Below, piece after piece: positions 1 to 4,604 of a stretch of DNA of 5,239 nucleotides. Every line of letters begins with the position of its first letter. Position 1 is the first letter of the stretch. Source of the stretch: Candidatus Woesearchaeota archaeon (GTDB lineage Archaea; Nanobdellota; Nanobdellia; Woesearchaeales; WJKV01); NCBI GenBank assembly GCA_014728875.1, contig WJKV01000132.1, positions 1 through 5,239 of the forward strand, in the 5' to 3' direction. Made by a program: the position numbers and the translations under genes. The notes under the pieces are model-generated. The model saw only the letters and a program-made list of their open reading frames with translations, searched no databases and was not told the DNA's origin.

Positions 1-720
1 TATCAGTTCTGCATGCGCTTCTACATTTGTGCCTGCAGTCTTGAAATTTCTGATTGCGTCTTCTATTTTTGCTTTTCTTTTTTCGTAGGATTCCTTTGTT
101 TCTGCCAGCCTTAAATCTATCTTTCCCAGATGAAGGTGGATGTAACCGTGGACTCTTTCCAATTCTCTGTATCTTGCATTCCTCGTTCCTCTCCGCAAGA
201 CATTGATATTAACTCCAATATTCTCCAATCCGTGTTTTAGATTGTTCAAAGCCTGAGGTCGTTCCTCAACATAATTGCCTTTCAGCATCTCGATTCTGCC
301 GGCGACTGCAAATGCATAAGGATAAGTCGCTTCTTTTTTGGTCGCTTCCCTTGTATAGCCAAGCGCGATTTTTCTAAGTTCAACGCCTTTGTCAAAGCTA
401 GGCTCCCACCTGTGCTTTTCGCAGTACAGATCTGCCAGGTAGCTCCATTCGAATGGTGTTCTGCTTCTTTGTTCTTCGAGTCTTTTGATTTCGTCTTCGA
501 CCATCTGTTTCAATGGTTTTGTTTCTGGGTCTTTTGCTTCTGCGATTCTGCTGAATGGCAGTATGCTTCCCAGTGTCCATGCAGCTGCTCCTGCTGCAGT
601 TCCTTTTGCAGCTCCTTCTAGAAAGCCTCTTCTGCTGCATCTTCCATTCTCTAAGAAATCTGCGATCCTGAAGAAGATGTTGTCTTCTTCTGGTTTTCTT
701 TTTGGAGCTTTGTCTGCCAT
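1..720 (-). CDS. Tat-exported TPR-like helical protein, C-terminus cut by window edge
   Basis: Reading leftward from ATG at 720-718, 240 codons stay open to base 1, so the gene is incomplete at its 3' end. The protein starts MADKAPKRKPEED. Residues 29-36 read SRRGFLEG, a textbook twin-arginine signal (R30, R31, then F33-L34). An Ala/Gly-rich weakly hydrophobic stretch follows at about 37-54, with a likely cleavage after AEA at 60-62. The Tat system exports proteins already folded in the cytoplasm. The mature part (from about 63) is all helical. Residues about 92-170 and 186-240 have TPR-like spacing, e.g. A-V-A-G-R-I-E-M-L-K-G-N-Y near 138-150. I see no metal, haem or iron-sulfur motif, so the usual reason for Tat export is missing, and a scaffold or binding role is only inferred. 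The start is supported by a TATA box 27 bases upstream and no Shine-Dalgarno, which suggests a leaderless mRNA. Family not recognised. Confidence 0.85.
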   Translation of the reverse strand, partial: MADKAPKRKPEEDNIFFRIADFLENGRCSRRGFLEGAAKGTAAGAAAWTLGSILPFSRIAEAKDPETKPLKQMVEDEIKRLEEQRSRTPFEWSYLADLYCEKHRWEPSFDKGVELRKIALGYTREATKKEATYPYAFAVAGRIEMLKGNYVEERPQALNNLKHGLENIGVNINVLRRGTRNARYRELERVHGYIHLHLGKIDLRLAETKESYEKRKAKIEDAIRNFKTAGTNVEAHAELI

Positions 721-740
721 ACATGTAATAGGTTAATATC

Positions 741-760
741 TCATATATAAAGCTTTCGGT
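741..760 (-). promoter_or_regulatory. BRE/TATA promoter of the Tat-protein gene
   Basis: On the minus strand the sequence reads CGAAAG followed by CTTTATATATG. The TATA element (751-744) is centred about 27 bases before the A of the ATG at 720, and a purine-rich BRE-like stretch sits directly upstream. This is the spacing expected between an archaeal TATA box and the transcription start, so the transcript should begin at or next to the start codon. No ribosome site lies between. Confidence 0.72.
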
Positions 761-761
761 A

Positions 762-785
762 TGTTGTTACCTTATGATGACAACA
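762..785. repeat. Small dyad between two divergent promoters
   Basis: TGTTGT (762-767) and ACAACA (780-785) are perfect inverted copies separated by 12 bases. The centre at about 773 lies nearly midway between the two TATA boxes (about 747 and 805). The position would suit a shared operator for the divergent genes, but six-base arms can arise by chance in AT-rich DNA. Confidence 0.3.
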
Positions 786-792
786 CAAATGT

Positions 793-810
793 TTCAAAAC
801 ATATATATAG
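793..810 (+). promoter_or_regulatory. BRE/TATA promoter of the FabD-like gene
   Basis: TTCAAAACAT runs into the TATA element ATATATATA (801-809), centred about 30 bases before the ATG at 835. The predicted start of transcription is about 831-835, so the mRNA has no leader or only a few bases. The ten bases TTCAAAACAT recur exactly at 3021-3030 in the promoter of the coiled-coil gene. Confidence 0.7.
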
Positions 811-834
811 CAGAGAAGCTCTCAGGGATGCTTA

Positions 835-1926
835 ATGGCAGAAACCACTGCGGATTTGCCTGAAGAAGGCTTAAATCCGCCGAAAAAAGAGGATATAAAG
901 AGTATAGGAGTTCTTTTTCCTGGCCAGGGCAACCAGTACAGAGGAATGGGAAGGGCATTATGCGAGCAGTATCCAAGTGCTTTGGAACGATACAAGACAG
1001 CTGCAAGAATCCTGGGAAACGGCAGGAGACAGCCCCTGCCTCTTGAAAACCTGTTCTTGGAAGGGCCTGCAGATCCGCTGATGACATTTCTTGCGACTGT
1101 GATCTATTCTGTTGTATTGTATGAGACAAGGGTGGAGCTTGAAGAAGAAGAAGGGCTGGAGCCCAAGATATCAAATCCTGCGTTCTTCGCAGGCATGTCA
1201 GCAGGCGAAGCTTCTGCATTGTATGCTGCGAGGGCAATGGAATTCAATGATTTTGTGGCCTTGTGCAGGCACAGGGGAAGGAATGTCATAAAAAAGTCAT
1301 ACGACGGCAAATGCATGCTGAAGCTTGCAAACATTGAGGATGCTGCAGAACTGGATGATGTGTGCAAAAAAGTGGGAGCAGAATTCGGACTGTGGAATGC
1401 GCCTGACACTATTGTATTGACAGCAGAGCCAGAAGAGATACAGGCAGCAAATAAGACCATAATTGACATGGGCAGGAGCAATTGGAAGCCGAAAGAACTG
1501 AATATCAACATACCTTACCACAGCAGCAAACTGAAAGGAATTGCTGAGAAATGGTGGAGAAAGGCGTTGAACTACTTCCATATAATGAGAAGATTGAGAA
1601 AACCACAGATACCTGTGATTGCAAATGCGACAGCAGAGCCATATGCAGAAGATGCAGACGCTCCTGAACTGCTGGAAAAACAGTTCTATACAACAGTGCT
1701 CTGGTATCATTCGATGATGAAGTTTGTCTTCGGCAGGGATGCGAAAGGGAATCCGCTGGCCAACCAGCACACTGTCGACGCAGTGGTGGAACTGGGACCC
1801 AAGATAAGGCCGAACAGGCCCGGCGGCGGTTCATTGTCAAGCCTGCTCTCAAGATTTCCGTACAAAAAACCAGTGCTTCATCTCACGAGCGAAGCCCAGC
1901 TGAGAAATGTGAAGTTCGCCTATTGA
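835..1926 (+). CDS. fabD: Malonyl-CoA:ACP acyltransferase-like protein (FabD family)
   Basis: 363 residues of the acyltransferase fold used by FabD and polyketide AT domains, which move a malonyl group from CoA to acyl carrier protein. Landmarks fall in family order: FPGQGNQ at 28-34; the nucleophile elbow GMSAGE at 120-125 with Ser122; R147-G148, equivalent to the carboxylate-binding Arg-Gly; NAPD at 188-191; the catalytic His229 in PYHSS; NATAEPY at 264-270; Gln283 in the EKQF block; and ELGPK at 319-323 where FabD has EVGPGK. The usual GHSxGE has Met at 121 instead of His. The protein is longer than typical FabD (about 310 residues), with a 22-residue N-terminal extension and a longer C-terminus. 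It has no membrane segment, so it is cytoplasmic. No ACP, ketosynthase or reductase gene is nearby. Most archaea do not use malonyl-based type II fatty acid synthesis, so the substrate is uncertain; another acyl-CoA is possible. The start follows a TATA box, with no clear ribosome site. Confidence 0.85.
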   Translation: MAETTADLPEEGLNPPKKEDIKSIGVLFPGQGNQYRGMGRALCEQYPSALERYKTAARILGNGRRQPLPLENLFLEGPADPLMTFLATVIYSVVLYETRVELEEEEGLEPKISNPAFFAGMSAGEASALYAARAMEFNDFVALCRHRGRNVIKKSYDGKCMLKLANIEDAAELDDVCKKVGAEFGLWNAPDTIVLTAEPEEIQAANKTIIDMGRSNWKPKELNINIPYHSSKLKGIAEKWWRKALNYFHIMRRLRKPQIPVIANATAEPYAEDADAPELLEKQFYTTVLWYHSMMKFVFGRDAKGNPLANQHTVDAVVELGPKIRPNRPGGGSLSSLLSRFPYKKPVLHLTSEAQLRNVKFAY

Positions 1927-2681
1927 TTCGCGATTATGATATTGCCTCTTCCTTTCTTTATCTTCTTTATTTTGCCCTGCTCTTCAAGGTCTGCGATTAT
2001 CAGGCTTATCTTTGCCTCTGAATAAGAAGGATATCTCTTTCTTATGTCCAACTGTGTAGTTCTTCCGCCTTCCTGTTTTATGAAACTTAAGATCTTGTCT
2101 GCATCGTCCTCTGTTTTTGATTCCTTTTCCTGTTTCTTGGCCTCAAGCTCTTTTTCTCTTTTTTTTATCTGCTCTTCTTCGGTCTCAAGCAGCTTTTTCT
2201 TATAACCTTTTTTCCTTATTTTTTTGATTATCCAATATGCAAAAAAAACAACAACCACTGCAATGAAGATCCTGAACAAAAGCAGGTATGCGCCTACGAG
2301 AGGGCCCGGTTCTTCTTCAAGGCCGACATCAATATTCTCTGTCTCTTCCAACAATTCCTCTTCTGTTTCCAATGACTCAAACAAGATGAGATCAAGAACG
2401 TATTTCTTTTCCTCTTTTATCTTTATGGTGTCTGTCTCGCTTGCTATCAACCTGCCTGCTTCATTGTATCTCTTTGCAGTTATTGTGTATTCTCCGAGAC
2501 TGACCTCAAACATGTATTCTCCGTTCTCTGTGACATCCTTTTCACCATCCAGCTGGACCTCTACATTGTTTATCCTGTTCAATGAATAGTCATATACAAC
2601 ACCCTGGAGGACAGCTGCCTGTACAGTGCTGATTATCATTAAAAGAAAGAATGCTGTGAAAAATGCAAATTTCAGTTTCAT
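1920..2681 (-). CDS. Membrane-anchored winged-helix transcriptional regulator (COG2512-like)
   Basis: 253 residues. In order: a Sec-type signal peptide (about 1-22, AFFTAFFLLMIISTVQA core); a beta-sandwich of carboxypeptidase-regulatory type (about 24-100) with G-V-V-Y-D, N-N-V-E-V-Q-L, T-E-N-G-E-Y-M-F and G-E-Y-T-I-T; an acidic linker (103-125); one membrane helix (about 131-152) followed by positive residues KKIRKKGYKKK; a charged helix (about 163-190); and a C-terminal winged helix (about 194-253). The last reads DKILSFIKQEGGRTTQ, then SEAKISLIIADLEEQG, then a basic wing ending GRGNIII. This order matches archaeal predicted membrane-associated regulators of COG2512. The topology puts the beta-sandwich outside and the DNA-binding part inside, so an outside ligand or contact could control transcription directly. 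That role is inference and targets are unknown. The start has a TATA box 29 bases upstream and no ribosome site. The stop overlaps the FabD-like gene tail-to-tail by 7 bases. Confidence 0.87.
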   Translation of the reverse strand: MKLKFAFFTAFFLLMIISTVQAAVLQGVVYDYSLNRINNVEVQLDGEKDVTENGEYMFEVSLGEYTITAKRYNEAGRLIASETDTIKIKEEKKYVLDLILFESLETEEELLEETENIDVGLEEEPGPLVGAYLLLFRIFIAVVVVFFAYWIIKKIRKKGYKKKLLETEEEQIKKREKELEAKKQEKESKTEDDADKILSFIKQEGGRTTQLDIRKRYPSYSEAKISLIIADLEEQGKIKKIKKGRGNIIIANQ

Positions 2682-2705
2682 TTTATAGCTGTAAGATGCT
2701 GGTGA

Positions 2706-2720
2706 TTTATATAACTTGTG
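2706..2720 (-). promoter_or_regulatory. TATA promoter of the membrane-regulator gene
   Basis: On the minus strand ACAAG is followed by TTATATAAA (2714-2706), centred about 29 bases before the ATG at 2681. The predicted transcript starts at about 2683-2681 and so is essentially leaderless; no Shine-Dalgarno is present between the two. Confidence 0.68.
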
Positions 2721-2729
2721 ATGGCTTCA

Positions 2730-2782
2730 TACAAAAACAGCTCTAAATCAGGAAAAAAGGCCTTTTTGAGCTTATTTTTGTA
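2730..2782. repeat. Long interrupted inverted repeat with a central palindrome
   Basis: The outer arms TACAAAAA (2730-2737) and TTTTTGTA (2775-2782) are perfectly inverted. The inner arms AGCTC (2739-2743) and GAGCT (2768-2772) continue the pairing after a 1/2-base bulge. Inside lies the perfect 14-base palindrome AAAAAGGCCTTTTT (2754-2767). The element starts about 16 bases upstream of the regulator's TATA box, where a dimeric DNA-binding protein could act. It could instead mark the end of an unseen plus-strand transcript, since T-runs lie on its right side. Confidence 0.5.
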
Positions 2783-2929
2783 TTCTTAAGATTGCTAAAG
2801 TTTCGTAAAGTGTTAGGATAGATAATAACTCTTGATTGCTGAGACTTTAACAAGTTTCTATTTAAATAATCCTGCCCATATAGCTTATTGGGTCAGCCAA
2901 AAACACGAAGCTTATCCCAAACTAAAGAT

Positions 2930-2948
2930 GCTTTGATAATCTCAAAGC
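2930..2948. repeat. Short perfect hairpin (7-base stem)
   Basis: GCTTTGA (2930-2936) and TCAAAGC (2942-2948) are perfect inverted copies around a five-base loop. The same GCTTTG/CAAAGC motif recurs in the hairpin at 2978-3016, about 40 bases closer to the coiled-coil promoter. Confidence 0.45.
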
Positions 2949-2977
2949 CAACAAAAACCAATAGAATTAATCCCCGA

Positions 2978-3016
2978 AACACCAAAGCCTTGCCCAAGCC
3001 TTTTGGCTTTGGTGTT
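2978..3016. repeat. Perfect 12-base inverted repeat just upstream of a promoter
   Basis: AACACCAAAGCC (2978-2989) pairs perfectly with GGCTTTGGTGTT (3005-3016) around a 15-base loop. AAGCC (2996-3000) could alternatively pair with GGCTT (3005-3009) around a TTTT loop, so two exclusive folds exist. The right arm ends five bases before the BRE-like TTCAAAACAT of the coiled-coil promoter. It suits an operator, or a structured end of an upstream RNA. Confidence 0.55.
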
Positions 3017-3020
3017 CATA

Positions 3021-3038
3021 TTCAAAACATTTATATAC
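3021..3038 (+). promoter_or_regulatory. BRE/TATA promoter of the coiled-coil/lipoprotein operon
   Basis: TTCAAAACAT overlaps the TATA element TTTATATAC (3030-3038). With start about 26 bases past the TATA centre, transcription should begin near 3060, leaving a leader of about 27 bases that contains the ribosome site. The upstream ten bases are identical to those in the FabD-like promoter at 793-802. Confidence 0.7.
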
Positions 3039-3073
3039 GACAATCGGTTGGAAAACCGCATAACAATCGTCGT

Positions 3074-3078
3074 GGAGG
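3074..3078 (+). promoter_or_regulatory. Shine-Dalgarno GGAGG of the coiled-coil gene
   Basis: GGAGG lies nine bases before ATG 3088 and fixes that start. It contrasts with the three other promoter-proximal genes, which have no ribosome site. Confidence 0.8.
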
Positions 3079-3087
3079 AAAGGAAAA

Positions 3088-4326
3088 ATGATAAAGAAAT
3101 TGTTTGTATTTTTTGTTCTTGCGCTGTTCCTAGTTTCAGTTGTGCCTATGGTTGCAGCAGAGAACAATGGTAAAGGCGGAGGAGGTGCAGATGCAGAAGC
3201 TGTTTCTGTTGATGCTGAAGAAGCTCCAGAGCCTGTAAAAACAAGAGAAAAAGTAAAAGAGCGTGTCAGGGAAGAAGTGAATGACAGAGCAGAGAAAGCC
3301 AGAGAAGAAGCAAAAGAAAGAAAAGAGACTGCATTAAAGAAAGCAGAAGAACGAAGAGAGATGGCTGCAGAGAAAGCAAAGCAAAGAAAAGAACTCGTCC
3401 TTCAAAAAAGAAAAATAGCAAAAGAGAGGGTAAAGCAGCTTGAAATGCAGTTCAAGGAAGCGAAAAGAAGATACAATGAGGCAAAAGAGAGATATCAGGA
3501 AAGAAGAGAGACTTTCCTTGAAAGAAAAAGGCTGATGAAAGAATGTGAAGGACAGGAAACAGAAGAATGCAGGATTGCAAGAAGAGATGCGAATGATGCT
3601 GCAAAGGCATTCCTGAAAAACGGAATCGAAAGGGCACAGGGTCATCTTGAGCAATTGAGAGCAAGATTAGAAGCTGCAGAAGGCATGTCTGAAGAAGAAG
3701 TAAATGAAATATCAGAAAGGATCACAGAACAAGTGATGGAGCTTGAAGAACTGAACCAGCAGGTTGAGGATGCTGAAACAAAAGAAGAAATCAAAGAAGT
3801 CGCAAACCAGCTGGAGAATACATGGAAGAATCAGAAAAAGAAAGCTAACAAGTTCGCAGGAAGAGTAATCCATGCAAAGGTCGGAGAGATCGTTGTTCAG
3901 GCGCAGCAGCTTGAAAAGAAACTGGAAAGAACGCTTTCCAGGCTTGAATCCAAAGGTGTTGACACGAGCGGATTTGCTGTTGATGAATTCAACAACTATG
4001 TTGAGACTGCAAGAAGCAAATTTGAAGAAGCAAGAACCTTGTTCGAAGAAGGAAAGGTCGACGAGGCCAAAGCTCTTGTCAGAGAAGCTCATCAAAGCCT
4101 GAAAGAAGCGCACATGGTCCTGCGGGATCTTGTGAGGGGAATAAATACTGCAGGCGGAGATCTTGAAGCTGAAGACGAGATAGAAGACGCAGAAGAAGCT
4201 GCTGAAGAAGCAATGGAAGACGCAGAAGAAGCTGCTGAAGAAGCGATGGAAGATGCAGAAGACGAAGAAGAGATGGCAGAAGAGGATGCTGAAGAAGAAT
4301 CCGCAGACGAGGAGCAAGAAGAATAA
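3088..4326 (+). CDS. Secreted charged coiled-coil protein with acidic repeat tail
   Basis: 412 residues; family not recognised. Residues 1-24 are a Sec-type signal peptide (MIKK, then a hydrophobic core, likely cut after VAA at 22-24). A Gly-rich linker (28-33) and an acidic Ala/Pro patch follow. Residues about 51-150 form a long K/E/R-rich single helix or coiled coil. C153 and C161 flank a short turn and could form the protein's only disulfide. Residues about 165-350 look like a bundle of longer amphipathic helices (V-K-E-R, L-E-Q-L-R-A-R-L, F-E-E-A-R-T-L-F-E-E-G-K-V-D-E-A). The tail 358-412 is almost pure E/D/A and includes two tandem copies of EDAEEAAEEAM (366-376, 377-387). No C-terminal membrane anchor or sorting signal is seen, so it is either released or held by a partner. 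The lipoprotein gene 24 bases downstream has its own strong ribosome site and is probably co-transcribed. A structural or cell-surface spacer role is inference. Confidence 0.85.
   Translation: MIKKLFVFFVLALFLVSVVPMVAAENNGKGGGGADAEAVSVDAEEAPEPVKTREKVKERVREEVNDRAEKAREEAKERKETALKKAEERREMAAEKAKQRKELVLQKRKIAKERVKQLEMQFKEAKRRYNEAKERYQERRETFLERKRLMKECEGQETEECRIARRDANDAAKAFLKNGIERAQGHLEQLRARLEAAEGMSEEEVNEISERITEQVMELEELNQQVEDAETKEEIKEVANQLENTWKNQKKKANKFAGRVIHAKVGEIVVQAQQLEKKLERTLSRLESKGVDTSGFAVDEFNNYVETARSKFEEARTLFEEGKVDEAKALVREAHQSLKEAHMVLRDLVRGINTAGGDLEAEDEIEDAEEAAEEAMEDAEEAAEEAMEDAEDEEEMAEEDAEEESADEEQEE
4183..4248 (+). repeat. In-frame 33-base tandem repeat in the acidic tail
   Basis: Two adjacent 33-base units (4183-4215 and 4216-4248) differ at a single base, a silent GCA/GCG alanine change near the end. 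Each codes EDAEEAAEEAM. A diverged partial copy begins at 4249 (GAAGATGCAGAAGAC). The near-identity in DNA suggests recent duplication, and copy number could vary between strains by slippage. Confidence 0.85.
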
Positions 4327-4337
4327 GGAGACTGAAC

Positions 4338-4347
4338 GGGGAGTGAT
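4338..4347 (+). promoter_or_regulatory. Shine-Dalgarno of the lipoprotein gene
   Basis: GGGGAGTGAT resembles the complement of the archaeal 16S 3' end (GGAGGTGAT) and ends three bases before ATG 4351; the GGGGAG core is seven bases away. A second purine run, AAGGAG at 4325-4330, lies at the upstream stop codon. The strong site implies independent initiation inside a shared mRNA. Confidence 0.75.
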
Positions 4348-4350
4348 AAA

Positions 4351-4572
4351 ATGAAAAGAATCTTATTGGCTTTGATGATAATTGCTCTGGTCTTGACGGC
4401 TGTTGGGTGCGCAAAAAAAGTTGCAGAAGAAGAGCCGGCTGAAGCAGAAAAGAAGGACAGTGTTGCTGAAGTCGGAGAAGAGACAGCAGCTCTTGAAGAG
4501 ATGGAGCAAAATCTGGATCCGGACAATGTAGAGGGTCTGGATGACATTGGTTCCTTATTCGAGGACTATTAG
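4351..4572 (+). CDS. Small acidic lipoprotein
   Basis: 73 residues; family not recognised. MKRILLALMIIALVLTAVGC is a compact lipoprotein signal: basic start, hydrophobic core, and a T-A-V-G-C lipobox with Cys20 as the predicted lipidated residue. The mature chain of about 54 residues is strongly acidic (Glu/Asp/Ala) after a short AKK, with no further Cys and no clear domain. It ends LDDIGSLFEDY, a possible short interaction motif. It lies 24 bases after the secreted coiled-coil gene, whose tail has a similar E/A-rich composition. The pair may work at the same surface, the lipoprotein providing the membrane anchor that the larger protein lacks; this is inference. A T-tract follows the stop immediately. 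Confidence 0.8.
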   Translation: MKRILLALMIIALVLTAVGCAKKVAEEEPAEAEKKDSVAEVGEETAALEEMEQNLDPDNVEGLDDIGSLFEDY

Positions 4573-4595
4573 TTTTTTTTATTTTTTATTTTTTT
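4573..4595 (+). terminator. Poly-T terminator of the coiled-coil/lipoprotein operon
   Basis: Directly after the TAG stop come three T-runs of 8, 6 and 7 bases separated by single A residues, with no GC hairpin before them. Hairpin-free T-tracts are the known form of archaeal intrinsic termination. The tract also lies 10-32 bases before the next ATG, so it overlaps the place where that gene's TATA element should be. Confidence 0.7.
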
Positions 4596-4604
4596 AATTT
4601 AAAC

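Larger units (their letters stand above)
2682..3087. other. Gene-free regulatory region between divergent genes
   Basis: About 400 bases, much more AT-rich than the flanking genes. It contains the minus-strand promoter (about 2706-2720), a long inverted repeat (2730-2782), two hairpins (2930-2948 and 2978-3016), and the plus-strand promoter and ribosome site (3021-3078). Between about 2783 and 2929 I see only short repeats: TAAAGT at 2796-2801 and 2806-2811, and GATTGCT at 2790-2796 and 2834-2840. No tRNA-like or credible protein-coding pattern was found. A small structured RNA in its right half is possible but unproven. Confidence 0.6.

Noticed and set aside
398..736. Several open frames on both strands over the Tat-protein gene
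   Set aside because: They are shadows. The frame from 720 leftward to the edge has a Tat signal, sensible composition and a promoter; the others are Arg/Lys/Gln- or Ser/Phe-rich with no coherent fold.
774..780. ATGATGA resembling a C box of a C/D guide RNA
   Set aside because: No CTGA D box or C'/D' pair lies at a suitable distance, and it falls within the divergent promoter spacer.
2783..2929. Short direct repeats (TAAAGT, GATTGCT) suggesting an array or origin
   Set aside because: Only two copies each, of 6-7 bases, without regular spacers; too weak for a CRISPR, iteron or origin call.
2888..3091. 67-codon plus-strand frame from TTG whose TGA overlaps ATG 3088
   Set aside because: It spans the hairpins, TATA box and leader of the coiled-coil gene, starts with TTG without a ribosome site, and has random-looking basic composition.
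3191..3238. 15-codon out-of-frame ORF (MQKLFLLMLKKLQSL) after an internal GGAGGTG at 3181-3187
   Set aside because: The GGAGGTG is explained by Gly codons of the linker, the spacing to the ATG is only three bases, and the ORF sits wholly inside the coiled-coil gene. Chance is the simpler reading.
3334..4547. Long minus-strand frames rich in Phe/Leu/Ser over the coiled-coil and lipoprotein genes
   Set aside because: They are the antisense of GAA/GAG/AAA/GCA-rich codons and have no promoter or ribosome site; their membrane-like look is an artefact.
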